From assembly GCA_022820485.1 (NCBI GenBank), contig JAJEFJ010000017.1:1-57355 (forward strand): a stretch of DNA of 57,355 nucleotides, read 5' to 3'. Made by a program: the position numbers and the translations under genes. The DNA is from Candidatus Latescibacterota bacterium. GTDB lineage: Bacteria > Latescibacterota > UBA2968 > UBA8231. The notes beneath the pieces are model-generated. The model ran no database searches and was not told the DNA's origin. It worked only from the letters and a program-made list of their open reading frames with translations. Below are positions 16,701 to 24,915 of this stretch, piece after piece (positions within the stretch are counted from its first letter, which is position 1; the number at the start of each line of letters is the position of its first letter).

Positions 16701-16899
16701 CGACCTCGATCGCTCCGGCGTTGGGGTAGTGAGCCCAAGCGAAGAGCCGGGGATAGTCGAACCCTTCGGGGAAAAGCGTCAGTGGGATCCGCGTGTAGGC
16801 TATGTAGCCCACCACTAGCAGAGCGACCAGCGACATCACCACGGTCACTGGTCGGTTGACCGAAAAGCGCGGCAGGGGGTACTGGTTTGGCTTTTCCAT
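13771..16899 (-). CDS. RND efflux permease (HAE1/AcrB family)
   Basis: 1042 residues, normal length. The layout is TM1 near the N-terminus (NRPVTVVMSLVALLVVGYIAY), a large porter loop, TM2-6, a second loop and TM7-12. TM4 carries GLVVDNAIVIVENI, where the first of the two proton-relay acidic residues of AcrB is kept and the second is Asn, as in many HAE1-type pumps. The C-terminal half has IGVVVNNAIVLID. Ribosome-binding site TAGGAGG precedes ATG 16899. It follows the larger RND gene by nine bases. The paired permeases may form a heteromeric pump, as in MdtBC-type systems; this is inferred from the arrangement. Confidence 0.93.
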   Translation of the reverse strand: MEKPNQYPLPRFSVNRPVTVVMSLVALLVVGYIAYTRIPLTLFPEGFDYPRLFAWAHYPNAGAIEVEQKVVRHLEEAVAQVSRVKRIRSNAYNSGGNVQVEFQKGTDLQLAFAEMKDRLDRVMPELPDEIEQLWVRRWDQNDIPIMDGAIIFETQHADPRHLIDTYVEPALRRVDGVGNIELWGTPRKEVIVELDRDKVSSHRINVFEALNSLRAQNLTAPGGWVIEGGKKIYVRSVGRFQDVAELANTVVDPAHQLRLDDIAEVSYKRPPQDWVNRINRQESLGFGVTKASEANVVEVSTGVKEELEKLKDHPKLGGLDFKLFWNQGDQVINSVGNLKNSGLWGGLFAAMVLFFFLRAVRITLIITLAIPLSLLTTITVLYFIGWSLNVATMMGLMLSLGLVVDNAIVIVENIYRKRQEGIAPRAASIEGAGEVGLAVTMATLTTVVVFLPLILMSDEEMFSFWMLRIGLPVITGLVASLLIALIFIPLAALRLSTKKERGESRMILWCRQHYERSLGWVLNNRLDAFVIALVLFASIKTPMDGMERTDSQERNEVRMDLAFEMPSGQSLDQAEKFMTAVEDTVMAHQAEYNVEALRTYFRRGWGRVTLFFAEEEDVEWYEVAWDNLNIALGLKEQEYLSYKEVEKDLRERLYLPPGITLRVNWENSEQDARVNVSLYGEDTKVLIELAAEVERRLESIPGLLSVNTDMDRGGTELQVRLDRDQIQRFGVNPQQISGGIAYALRGTDINKFHTDDGREVDIRVRLANYDSQSLDDLRTQNFPTADGREVALESLADIYVERTLGNIRRENRQTMLNVSARAAKDRAQHLFAQVDQVMQGFEMPRGYRWDKGTRFVELEEQDQSQKFALIMSVTFVFLLMGVLFESFVLPLSVIVSIPFSFLGVYWVLYVTDTPFEIMSMIGSVILIGVVVNNAIVLIDLANRLRAEGKSRYDALLEAGRHRFRPILMTTFTTAFGLIPMAAGNSKMVGLEYAPLGRTMIGGLLAAMVLTLLLVPLFYTFFDDFRTAMQRIMTSAFGRKAET

Positions 16900-16908
16900 C
16901 GGTTCCTC

Positions 16909-19900
16909 CTAGGCCCGGCGATCGACCAGTGAATACACGGTCGGGATCACCACGAGGGTGAGGAAGGTGGAAGAGACGAGGCCGGCGATCACGGTTAGGG
17001 CCATCGGCGTGCGGATCTCGGCCCCCTCGCCCAGCCCCAAGGCCATCGGCAGCAGCCCTAAGACCGTCGTCGCCGTGGTCATGGTGATCGGGCGCAGCCG
17101 CACGGCACCGGCTTGAATGATGGCCTCGGTCTTCTCCATGCCGGTGCGGCGCAAGGTGTTGATATAGTCAATGAGCACGATGGCGTTGTTGACGACGATG
17201 CCGGCCAGCATAATCAGGCCGATAAAGACCACCACGCTCAGAGCTACCTGCGCCAGATAGAGTGCCACCACCACGCCGATCAACGCCAGAGGCACCGTGA
17301 ACATAATGACGAAGGGGTGGACCAGCGACTCAAACTGGCTGGCCATCACCACATAGACGAGGAAGATCGCCAGCACCAGAGCGAAGTAGAGACTCTGTAA
17401 CGAGGTCTCCATCTCCTCGTTCTGGCCGCTGATCATAAAGTCGAAGCCCATCGGGAAATCCATTCTGCTCAGTTCGTCGTGGATCAGGCCCGAGGCCGTG
17501 CCTAGATCGACGCCTTGGATATTGGCTGTGACCACTGCGGAGCGCTGCTGGTCAATGCGGCGGATCTCGCTCGGCCCCTCATTGACCCGGATATCGGCCA
17601 CTGCGGAAAGCGGAATCGGGATGGGCGCATTGGGATTAATCACCAGCCGCTGCAACTCGTCAAGCCCGAGGCGGTCCTCCTCGCGCAGCCGTACCAACAC
17701 GTCGATCTGGCGCTCGTCTTGGCGGAAGTCAGTGGCGACCTTGCCCTGCACCTTGTGGCGCACTAGTTCGGCGACGTTGCGCAGCGACAGGCCGTAGGCT
17801 GCGAGTTGGTCGCGCTTGTAGCTGATTTGTAGTTCGGGATTGCCCGCCTGCAGCGAGGATTTGACGTCGACTAGCCCGGGCAAGCTGGCCATCCGCGACT
17901 CGGCTTCCAAGCTCAACTGGCGCAACTGGCGCAGGTTGTAGCCGCGAATCTCGACCTCGATGGGCGTCTTGAAGCTGAACAGTGCCGGGTGCGAGACTTC
18001 GACCTCGATTTCGGGAATCTCGTCAACCTCGTCTCGCAGATGTCGGATCAACGCGGCCTCTTGCGCGGCGCTGGACCCCTCCTGCATGCGGATTGTTACT
18101 TGGGCGGTGTGCTCGCCTTCTTCGGCCGAGGAACTCGCCGCCCGGTCGGTGCCCACGGTCGTCGCCACGCGGGCGACTTGGGGCTGTTCGCCGGCGAGTT
18201 CTTCGATCTGGCGCACGATCTCGGCGGTCTCTTCCAGCGGCGTCCCCACCGGCAGTCTGAGGTCGAGATTGAATTCAGCTTGGTGGACTTGGGGGATCAG
18301 TTCGGTGCCCAAATCGGGGAGGAGCTTGTACCAGCAGACCAGCAGGGCGGCTAGGGCACCGCCGATAATCAGCAAGCGCTGCCTGAGCGCCCAGCCCAAC
18401 AGGGCCGGATAGATCTGCTGCACCAGCCCGAAGCCGCGTTGAAAAACGAAGAGCAGCGGCAAGAAGACCGGCATCAGCAGGATGCCTAGCAGGAACAATA
18501 CCAGTACCAGCACCAGACCGACGAGCATCAGCGCCACCTGCAAGACGATGCCCACCAGCCTGAGTACCGTGCCCAAGACGAAGCGCACGCCTGCCAGATA
18601 GACCATTGCCAGCGGTAGCGACAGGAATTTGAGCGTCTTCCACGCTAAGTGTTCGGACCGGTTTACCCAACGCCAGTAGCGCTCCGCGGTCTCGCCGAGG
18701 ATGCGCGGCGACTCAAAGCCGAGGATGCCCGGCCAGACGCGCTCGAAGAAGGTCCACTCGCCGACGCGGCTTTCCGCAGCCCAAGCACCGACCCAGCTCT
18801 GAAAGGTCTGCTCGCGCTTGAGCCAGAAGTGCTCGACGGGTTTGATCAGCCACCACAACAGCTCGGAGACAAGGAGGAAAGCACCTTTGAGCACTGCCGC
18901 CACGAGGGTTGCTGCGGCCAGCCCGATCCGCAACAGGACCTCGCCGATTAAGTGGGGCAGCGACAGGGCCACCCGCGCCGCCTTGTACCACCGGCTCCCC
19001 GGTTCGCTGAATACCGCGCGGGCTTGACTTAGGGCCTGGAGACGCAGAAAATCGCTGCGACCGATCTGCTCGGCTAGCCCGCCTTGGCGGTCGATTTGGC
19101 GCGAGGCCAGCATGGGAATGAAAAACAGCGCCACCCCCAACGAGGCCAACAGCGAGAATACGACCGTCAGCGCCATATCGCCGAAGATCTGCCCAGCTAC
19201 GCCCTCGACGAAGACGATGGGGAAAAACACCGTGATCGTCGTCAGCGTCGAGGCCAACACCGCGGTACCGACCTCTCGGGTACCGCGAACGGTGGCTTGG
19301 ACCAGATCGTCGCCCTCCTCCCGGCAGCGGAAGATGCTCTCCAGCACCACGATCGAATTATCGACCAGCATCCCGATCCCTAGGGCCAACCCGCCGAGCG
19401 ACATGATGTTGAGCGACACGTCGAACATGTACATCGGCGCGAAGGTCGCCATGATCGACACTGGGATCGTCAGGCCGACGATTAGCGTGTGGACCACGTT
19501 GCGCAAGAACACAAAGAGCACGAGCACGGCCATTGTCCCGCCGATGAGCGCATTGATTTGGACTTCTCTGATCGAATTCTTGATGAAACCCGACTGGTCG
19601 GATAAAAGCTCCAGCTTGGCTCCCGGGGGCAGGCGGTGGCCGATGAAGTCGGTCATCCGCAAATGCTCCATTGCCTTGCGGGCTTCCTCCTGTTTCTTCG
19701 CTTGTAGCTCCTTTTGTTGCTCTTCCTCTTTCTTTGTCGAATCGGCTTTTGCAGTCTCTTGTTTTTTTCGCGCCTCCTCTTGCTCTTTCCTTTTTTGCTC
19801 CTCGCTTCGCTTGGCCATTTCTTGGGCTTCGCGGGTCTTCTGCTCTACGTACGCGCGCTGTTGTGGCAAGCCGAAGAGCGCGTTGTGTACCCTTTCGGCG

Positions 19901-20814
19901 ACGGCGACGATATTGGCGTCGGCTTCCTTGTAGATTTCGATCTCGACGCTCTCACGGCCGTTGACCCGGGTGACGATCTCGCGGTCCTTGTGCGAGCGGG
20001 AGACCTCGGCGATATCGCGCAGATAAACATCGGCATTGCCGTGCCGTGCCACGATCAGCCCGGCGATCTCCTCGACTGTGGCGAACTCGTTGAGCGTGCG
20101 GATGAGGTACTCGACTTGGCCCTCGCGCAAATTGCCACCGGGCAAATTGACGTTGTTTTGCGCTAGGCGGTTGTTTATCTGGTTGATGTCCAAGCCCATC
20201 ACTGCGATTTGGCGCTCGTTGAGCGCGACGTGGATCTCCTCCTCCAAGCCGCCCTTGATTTTGACCGCCGCTACCCCGACCAGCGCCTCCAACTCGCGCT
20301 TGATGTCGTGCTCGGCGAGGTAGCGCAGTGCGTAGAGGTCTTGCGGTCCGTGCAGGCCGATGCGCATGATCGGGTCTAGCGAAGGATCGTAGCGCAGCAG
20401 CAGGGGTTTTTCGGCGTCCTGGGGCAGCCAGACGCGGTCGGCCTTCTCGCGGATCTCTTGGGACATTGTGTTCATATCGGTGTCCCACTCAAATTCGAGG
20501 ATGATGTCCGACTGCCCGGCCTTGGAGATAGAGCTGATGTTGACGAGATGAGGTACAATGCCCAGTTCCTGCTCTAAGGGGCGGGAGAGCAGGGTTTCGA
20601 CTTCCTCGGGTGCCGTGCCGGGATATTCGGTGCGCACCGTCAGAGTCGGGTAGGAAATGTCGGGCATTAGGTTCAGCGAGAGCCGCTGATAGGAGACCCA
20701 GCCGAAAACGCAGACGGCCAGCACCACCATGAGAATGGCGACTGGCCGCCGGGTTGCAATAGCGAAGCGAGATGTGCTAGCAGGCTGCTGCACGGGCCGT
20801 TCGGCTGAGCTCAT
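16909..20814 (-). CDS. Oversized RND efflux permease with two insertions
   Basis: 1301 residues versus about 1030-1050 for the family. The canonical parts are present: TM1 (about 25-43), porter motifs (MPDISYPTLTVRTEYPGTAPEEVE), TM4 MLVDNSIVVLESI and the C-terminal GIVVNNAIVLIDYIN. Two extra parts stand out. A highly charged Lys/Glu/Gln coiled coil lies at about residues 320-385 in the first periplasmic loop. A segment of about 230 residues at about 571-800, between TM6 and TM7, adds amphipathic and strongly hydrophobic stretches, possibly two to four additional membrane helices. Both are in frame and their codon use looks like that of the neighbours. It is second in the operon after the fusion-protein gene. 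Confidence 0.92.
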   Translation of the reverse strand: MSSAERPVQQPASTSRFAIATRRPVAILMVVLAVCVFGWVSYQRLSLNLMPDISYPTLTVRTEYPGTAPEEVETLLSRPLEQELGIVPHLVNISSISKAGQSDIILEFEWDTDMNTMSQEIREKADRVWLPQDAEKPLLLRYDPSLDPIMRIGLHGPQDLYALRYLAEHDIKRELEALVGVAAVKIKGGLEEEIHVALNERQIAVMGLDINQINNRLAQNNVNLPGGNLREGQVEYLIRTLNEFATVEEIAGLIVARHGNADVYLRDIAEVSRSHKDREIVTRVNGRESVEIEIYKEADANIVAVAERVHNALFGLPQQRAYVEQKTREAQEMAKRSEEQKRKEQEEARKKQETAKADSTKKEEEQQKELQAKKQEEARKAMEHLRMTDFIGHRLPPGAKLELLSDQSGFIKNSIREVQINALIGGTMAVLVLFVFLRNVVHTLIVGLTIPVSIMATFAPMYMFDVSLNIMSLGGLALGIGMLVDNSIVVLESIFRCREEGDDLVQATVRGTREVGTAVLASTLTTITVFFPIVFVEGVAGQIFGDMALTVVFSLLASLGVALFFIPMLASRQIDRQGGLAEQIGRSDFLRLQALSQARAVFSEPGSRWYKAARVALSLPHLIGEVLLRIGLAAATLVAAVLKGAFLLVSELLWWLIKPVEHFWLKREQTFQSWVGAWAAESRVGEWTFFERVWPGILGFESPRILGETAERYWRWVNRSEHLAWKTLKFLSLPLAMVYLAGVRFVLGTVLRLVGIVLQVALMLVGLVLVLVLFLLGILLMPVFLPLLFVFQRGFGLVQQIYPALLGWALRQRLLIIGGALAALLVCWYKLLPDLGTELIPQVHQAEFNLDLRLPVGTPLEETAEIVRQIEELAGEQPQVARVATTVGTDRAASSSAEEGEHTAQVTIRMQEGSSAAQEAALIRHLRDEVDEIPEIEVEVSHPALFSFKTPIEVEIRGYNLRQLRQLSLEAESRMASLPGLVDVKSSLQAGNPELQISYKRDQLAAYGLSLRNVAELVRHKVQGKVATDFRQDERQIDVLVRLREEDRLGLDELQRLVINPNAPIPIPLSAVADIRVNEGPSEIRRIDQQRSAVVTANIQGVDLGTASGLIHDELSRMDFPMGFDFMISGQNEEMETSLQSLYFALVLAIFLVYVVMASQFESLVHPFVIMFTVPLALIGVVVALYLAQVALSVVVFIGLIMLAGIVVNNAIVLIDYINTLRRTGMEKTEAIIQAGAVRLRPITMTTATTVLGLLPMALGLGEGAEIRTPMALTVIAGLVSSTFLTLVVIPTVYSLVDRRA

Positions 20815-20822
20815 GTCGAAGC

Positions 20823-21959
20823 CTAGCCTTGGCCCGCGTCTTCGGCGAGCTCAGCCGAGCCGTCGTCGGCTGAGTTGACTACGCGCACCCGCGTGCTGTC
20901 CTTGAGGCCGTTCTGCCCAACGATGATGATCGGGGTGCCGGAGTCGATGCCGGCGAGCGACTCGATAAAGTCGGTATCCTCGAACCCAGGCTGCAACTTG
21001 ATCCGCGCGGCCGTGGTGTCCACGACGGCGAACACGAACCGGTCGCCGCCGTCGTACACGATCGCCTGCTTGGGTATCAACACGGCGTCGGTGTGCGTGT
21101 CGGTGACGATGCGCACCTTGACGAAGAGGCCGGGCCGCAAGTACTTCCAGCGGTCGCGCAAGCCCACCGTGACCTTGAAGGTGCCGCTTCTGGGATCGAC
21201 TACGGGGCTGATGCGCTTGACCCAGCCGTGGAACTGCTCGTCGGGCAAAAAGTCCGAGGTGATAAGGGCCTGCTGGCCGTTGCCGATGGAGGTGAGGTAC
21301 TGGCCGGGCGCGAAGACGCGGGCGATTAGGTCGTCGAGCTTGATGAGGTCGTAGAGCTTGCTACTCGGCCCCACCCGAGCGCCGACCTGCACGTAGCGCT
21401 CGGTAATCACGCCGGAGAACGGCGCGATGACTTCTGCGTATTCCAGCTCTAGGCGGGCGCGCTCTAGCCGGAGGCGGGATTGTTCAAAGTTGTATTTGTT
21501 GGTCTCAAACTCTTGGTCGCTGATGAGGTTGCGCTCAAACATGGCCTCGGTGCGCTTGAAGCCAGTCTGCTGATACTGGTAGTTGGCTTGAGCTTCCTCA
21601 ACGGCGATGCGCAACTGCTTGTCCTCGATGCTGAGGAGGGTGTCGCCCGCTTCGACGCGGTCGCCTTCCTCGACGTTGAGTTGTTTGACGAGGCCGCTGA
21701 TTTGGGGATAAATCTCGACGGCCGCTTCGGTTTCGATGGTCGAGTTAAACAGCAGATGCGCGGAAATTTCGCCCGTGTGTGCGAGAGCGACTTCGACGGG
21801 TATCGCTTCTATGGGCTTGGAGAGGCTATCGGCGGCCGTGCTGTCGGCTTGGGCTGCTGAGTCTGCGTCATCGCCTTCGTCTTGCCCGCCCACTTGCACG
21901 CTGCAAGCCCCCAAAGCTGCCGCCAACAATAATACGCCTGCCCTGTGCCATGCGTTCAA
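20823..21959 (-). CDS. Membrane fusion protein of RND efflux system, lipoprotein
   Basis: About 378 residues from TTG 21959. An ATG at 22055 in the same frame is possible, but the internal TTG has a GGAG sequence ten bases upstream and places the signal peptide at the very start: GVLLLAAALGAC, with the lipobox Cys. The acidic linker (DEGDDADSAAQADS) is followed by the barrel-sandwich lipoyl-like domain (EIYPQISGLVKQLNVEEGDRV), an alpha-hairpin at about 120-185, the second lipoyl half (APFSGVITERYVQVGARV) and the beta-barrel. It bridges the RND permeases to an outer-membrane channel, which is not encoded in this operon. It heads the efflux operon. Confidence 0.92.
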   Translation of the reverse strand: MNAWHRAGVLLLAAALGACSVQVGGQDEGDDADSAAQADSTAADSLSKPIEAIPVEVALAHTGEISAHLLFNSTIETEAAVEIYPQISGLVKQLNVEEGDRVEAGDTLLSIEDKQLRIAVEEAQANYQYQQTGFKRTEAMFERNLISDQEFETNKYNFEQSRLRLERARLELEYAEVIAPFSGVITERYVQVGARVGPSSKLYDLIKLDDLIARVFAPGQYLTSIGNGQQALITSDFLPDEQFHGWVKRISPVVDPRSGTFKVTVGLRDRWKYLRPGLFVKVRIVTDTHTDAVLIPKQAIVYDGGDRFVFAVVDTTAARIKLQPGFEDTDFIESLAGIDSGTPIIIVGQNGLKDSTRVRVVNSADDGSAELAEDAGQG

Positions 21960-22022
21960 AATCGTCTTTCTCCGGGTTTTGTGGGCTTGTAGGTGGCGAA
22001 AGTAGTGCGTTACCTTATTGTA

Positions 22023-22028
22023 TATAAT
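22023..22028 (+). promoter_or_regulatory. TATAAT -10-like element in the divergent region
   Basis: TATATAATCC lies 44 bases before the rhodanese start, in the 112-base gap between that gene and the chosen fusion-protein start. No matching -35 box is evident at the standard spacing. The A/T palindrome could serve either direction. Confidence 0.3.
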
Positions 22029-22071
22029 CCAACTCTGCAAAGCGGACATTGTCAAATGGAGATGAGGTATA

Positions 22072-22494
22072 GTGAGCTATCAAAACGTCAGTCCCACTGA
22101 GGCGAAGGAACTGCTTGAAGGCGACGCGGGTGCGGTCTATATCGACGTTCGCTCCATCCCCGAATACGAGGGCGGCCATCCGGCTGGCGCGTTCAACATC
22201 CCCATCATGCAACGCCACGCCGCGGGCATGGTTCCCAACCTCGATTTCGTCCAAGTCGTCCAAGCCCATTTTGCCACAGACGCCAAGTTGCTCGTCGGCT
22301 GCCAGTCTGGCGCACGCTCCATGCACGCTTGTGAGGCGCTCGTCGCCGCTGGCTTTACGGATGTGGCCAATGTCACCGCCGGCTTTGGTGGGTCGCGCAC
22401 TGAGCGCGGCTGGCTGGACCTTGGCTTTCCGGTCGAATCCGGTGCCAGCGACGACAAAGGCTACGCGACCCTAAGCGGCAATTCGGGCGCGTGA
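22072..22494 (+). CDS. Rhodanese-like sulfurtransferase domain protein
   Basis: 140 residues from GTG 22072, preceded by GGAGATGAGG. A single rhodanese domain: VSPTEAKELL, YIDVRSIPEYEGGHPAGAFNIP and the active-site loop LLVGCQSGARS with the catalytic Cys, followed by a helix and GFGGSRTERGW. It would carry persulfide sulfur. The stop overlaps the start of the siroheme synthase gene (GTGA), suggesting a joint role in sulfur or sirohaem metabolism such as sulfite/thiosulfate assimilation. No reductase gene is nearby. Confidence 0.9.
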   Translation: MSYQNVSPTEAKELLEGDAGAVYIDVRSIPEYEGGHPAGAFNIPIMQRHAAGMVPNLDFVQVVQAHFATDAKLLVGCQSGARSMHACEALVAAGFTDVANVTAGFGGSRTERGWLDLGFPVESGASDDKGYATLSGNSGA

Positions 22495-23192
22495 GCGAGT
22501 TGCTCAATCCCTATTTTCAGGTGGGGCTCGACGTGATGGAGCAGCCCTGCTTGGTCATCGGCGGCGGACGCGAGGCCGAAGACAAGGCTGGTCGCTTGCT
22601 AGCCGCTGGGGCGCGGTTGACGGTGGTAAGCCCAAGCGCGACGCCCGCGCTCGTCGAATGGGCTGCGGCTGGCCGCCTTACCCACCACCCGCGTTGCTTT
22701 GCGGAGTCTGACCTTGATGGCGTGTTCTTGGTGCTGAACACTGTGCGCGACAGTGCGTTGACGGCGCGGGTGTACGAACTCGCCACGGCGCGCAAGGCCC
22801 TGATCAATTCCTACGACAATCCAGCCTATTCCAATATCGGCATGGTGGCCTTGGTGCATCCGGGCCACTTGCGGCTGAGTATCTCCACCTCCAACGCCAG
22901 CCCGGCGCTGTCGAGCCGCTTGCGGCAAGACCTCGAAGAAATTTTCGCCGGGGAATTTGCTGCGTATCTCGGCTGCTTGGCTGAGGCGCGCCAGCGAGTG
23001 CGCACCACAGTAGAAGACCGCGAGACGCGCTTTTCCCTGCTGCGCTCTTTGGTCAACGGCTTCCGCTTGGAAGGAACACTGCGCTATCCAGCCGACTGGA
23101 AGCGGCGAGTAGATGCGCTGCTGACGTGTGAATTGGAGTTTTGTGGGACGGAGAAGAAGTGTATAGATTGTCCGTTGGAGGATAATAGGTGA
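22491..23192 (+). CDS. Precorrin-2 dehydrogenase / sirohydrochlorin ferrochelatase (siroheme synthase, CysG N-terminal type)
   Basis: 233 residues from GTG 22491. The NAD-binding Rossmann motif is CLVIGGGREAEDKAGRLLAAGA, followed by LTVVSPSATPALVEWA. VLNTVRDSALTARVY and SISTSNASPALSSRLRQDLE are the family's conserved segments. It oxidises precorrin-2 and inserts iron to make sirohaem for sulfite and nitrite reductases. An unusual C-terminal tail holds four cysteines (CELEFCGTEKKCIDC), which could bind a metal or Fe-S cluster; I do not know this tail in the standard enzyme. Confidence 0.88.
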   Translation: MSELLNPYFQVGLDVMEQPCLVIGGGREAEDKAGRLLAAGARLTVVSPSATPALVEWAAAGRLTHHPRCFAESDLDGVFLVLNTVRDSALTARVYELATARKALINSYDNPAYSNIGMVALVHPGHLRLSISTSNASPALSSRLRQDLEEIFAGEFAAYLGCLAEARQRVRTTVEDRETRFSLLRSLVNGFRLEGTLRYPADWKRRVDALLTCELEFCGTEKKCIDCPLEDNR

Positions 23193-23224
23193 GGGTTACT
23201 TCAATCAAAAGGGAGGGATATGCT

Positions 23225-23338
23225 ATGCGGACCAATATTTCCTATCTAGTTGCCCTGTTAGCCGTTGTCATGCTCGCCTGCGGCGATGTCAGCGTCGAAG
23301 GGCCGATAGGGCCGGAGGTGAGAGTCGCCAGGGGCTAA
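23225..23338 (+). CDS. 37-residue lipoprotein N-terminus, possibly frameshifted
   Basis: ATG 23225 follows GGGAGG. The product is a clean lipoprotein signal (SYLVALLAVVMLACGD) with only about 18 residues after the Cys, ending at TAA 23336-23338. The next ORF starts two bases later in another frame and lacks a signal. A one-base shift between about 23320 and 23335 would join them into one lipoprotein of about 145 residues. I therefore suspect a frameshifted gene, though a genuine short lipoprotein is possible. Confidence 0.45.
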   Translation: MRTNISYLVALLAVVMLACGDVSVEGPIGPEVRVARG

Positions 23339-23339
23339 G

Positions 23340-23660
23340 GTGCTCATCGAGCATAGCATATCTGATTCGTCCTATGATGCAGAGGGTAGAATCACTATAA
23401 GGGATGAGCGGATAACGCCAACAACCTTTGAAGTTCTTTACCTCAAAGTAACATCCTCTAGTGGGGTAGAATACGTCCCGGTGGAGCTTGAATCCGAGGA
23501 GAATGAACGAGAAGCTGCGATGCTCTTCATCAGCGAGGGGGTTCTCTTCATCAGCGACCCTGATAGGACGCTCTTGGAAGTAACAATAAGCAAGGTGGCA
23601 GAACGTATAGAGGGAGCAACTTTTGAACTAGCGGTTTTAGTGTCGGTCGTGTCACAGTAG
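23340..23660 (+). CDS. Hypothetical protein, probable remainder of the preceding lipoprotein
   Basis: 106 residues from GTG 23340. Mostly short beta-type segments (FEVLYLKVTSSSGVEYVPVEL, EAAMLFISEGVLFI) and no signal peptide. The codon immediately before GTG continues open for several residues (PGAK) up to a TGA at 23319, consistent with a frame shift from the lipoprotein signal ORF. No family recognised. Confidence 0.5.
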   Translation: MLIEHSISDSSYDAEGRITIRDERITPTTFEVLYLKVTSSSGVEYVPVELESEENEREAAMLFISEGVLFISDPDRTLLEVTISKVAERIEGATFELAVLVSVVSQ

Positions 23661-23690
23661 GTGGGTCCCGGTCCTACACTCGAACCGTCC

Positions 23691-24341
23691 TCAGCACAAC
23701 CTCTCCACTTCGTCCACCACCTCTTGCACTGATCCTAGTACTTTATACGCAGGCGAAAAGTCGCCGTGTTGCGATAGCGCATTCGGCACGACTAGCACTC
23801 GCAACCCAGCTTTTGCGGCGGCGGCGCATCCCCGCTCAGAATCCTCCACGACAACACAGGTCTCAGGTTTTAACCCATGCAGGCGCATGGCCGTCAAGTA
23901 CGCATCGGGATGGGGCTTTGCTTCTTTGTAATCTTCCCGCGTGACGACAAAGTCGAAAAACTGGAGCAGATTCGTCTGGGCGTGAATGATGTCAAAGTGA
24001 TCTTTCCGCGACCCCGTCACCACTCCCATGAGCACGCGTCCGTGTAATGTCCTGAGCGTCTCTACGACCCCATCCAAAACCCGCACGCGCTCCCGCAACA
24101 ACCCACTGTAACGCTCATTGCGCTGCAAGCGCAATTGATCAATTAATTCAGCATCTTGGTTGGGCAATAGGTCGAATACGCTTTGACCCTTTTGCAACGA
24201 CTGCTCGACAAAATCCTCCTGCGTCAACTCAACACCCTGAGTCGCCATAACCTCCCGCCCGGCCTGAAAGTATAGCCCCTCGGTATCGACCAACACGCCG
24301 TCGTTATCCCACAAAATTGCGCGAATCACAAGGTCTCTCAC
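23691..24341 (-). CDS. HAD-family hydrolase, beta-phosphoglucomutase/phosphatase type
   Basis: 216 residues. HAD motif I is LWDNDGVLVDTEG (nucleophile Asp and acid/base Asp, followed by the DTE typical of phosphoglucomutase-like members). Motif II is VVTGSRK, the Lys of motif III is in AKPHPDAYL, and motif IV is VVVEDSERG. The C1-type helical cap lies between motifs I and II. The substrate is probably a sugar phosphate or phosphoglycolate, which cannot be decided from sequence. It lies three bases after the Uma2 gene on the same strand. Confidence 0.88.
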   Translation of the reverse strand: MRDLVIRAILWDNDGVLVDTEGLYFQAGREVMATQGVELTQEDFVEQSLQKGQSVFDLLPNQDAELIDQLRLQRNERYSGLLRERVRVLDGVVETLRTLHGRVLMGVVTGSRKDHFDIIHAQTNLLQFFDFVVTREDYKEAKPHPDAYLTAMRLHGLKPETCVVVEDSERGCAAAAKAGLRVLVVPNALSQHGDFSPAYKVLGSVQEVVDEVERLC

Positions 24342-24344
24342 AAT

Positions 24345-24902
24345 CTAGGCGAAAAACTCCCCAACTTCACACCTGAAACCCGCAACAGCTCCCACCCCTG
24401 CTAATGTCTCTCGCTCCGTCAGCGTCTGTACATCCTGTAGTGACCTATACACGGAAACCGTGCTGTTTCTTGGATCTACGACCCACACTTGTTCGGCACC
24501 GGCCGCGAGATAATCGCGCACCTTGTCCAACACGTCGCTCGTGCTGTCATTGGGCGAGAGTACCTCCACCGCTAGATCGGGCGCACCCTCCCAGAAGCTG
24601 TCGGGGATGCCCGTTGCGGGGATGCGTTCGTTTAGCACGAGGGCGACATCGGCCGCACGCACGGTGTCGGGATTGGTCGCCAGCTTGAATCCGGTTTCCG
24701 CGGCAAACACCAGCCCTATACCCTGCCGTTCCACCCAATTGCCCAGCAACCGCCCTATGCGATGGGCAATGACGCCGTGTTTGCCGCCTGTTGGACTCAT
24801 CTTTACTACCTCCCCATGAATCAATTCGCAGCGATAACCGTCGCCTTGCAGGTCCATGAGACCGGCGGCTGTCACGAGATTGTTAATGGTTTCCATGAGC
24901 AA
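24345..24902 (-). CDS. Uma2 family (DUF820) restriction-endonuclease-fold protein
   Basis: 185 residues with the family pattern: YRCELIHGEVVKMSPTGG, HGVIAHRIGRLL, the catalytic-type Asp in TVRAADVALVLNER, PDLAVEVLSPND with the Glu, DKVRDYLAAGAEQVWVVDP with the Lys, and a C-terminal strand region. Uma2 proteins have a PD-(D/E)XK fold, occur in many copies in cyanobacteria and some environmental bacteria, and have no firmly known role. It is followed by the HAD gene, three bases downstream. Confidence 0.88.
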   Translation of the reverse strand: MLMETINNLVTAAGLMDLQGDGYRCELIHGEVVKMSPTGGKHGVIAHRIGRLLGNWVERQGIGLVFAAETGFKLATNPDTVRAADVALVLNERIPATGIPDSFWEGAPDLAVEVLSPNDSTSDVLDKVRDYLAAGAEQVWVVDPRNSTVSVYRSLQDVQTLTERETLAGVGAVAGFRCEVGEFFA

Positions 24903-24915
24903 ACTCTCTTTCGCG

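Noticed and set aside
19112..19933. 273-codon plus-strand ORF opposite the large RND gene
   Set aside because: Ser/Thr-rich shadow of the charged coiled-coil and porter region; no domain.
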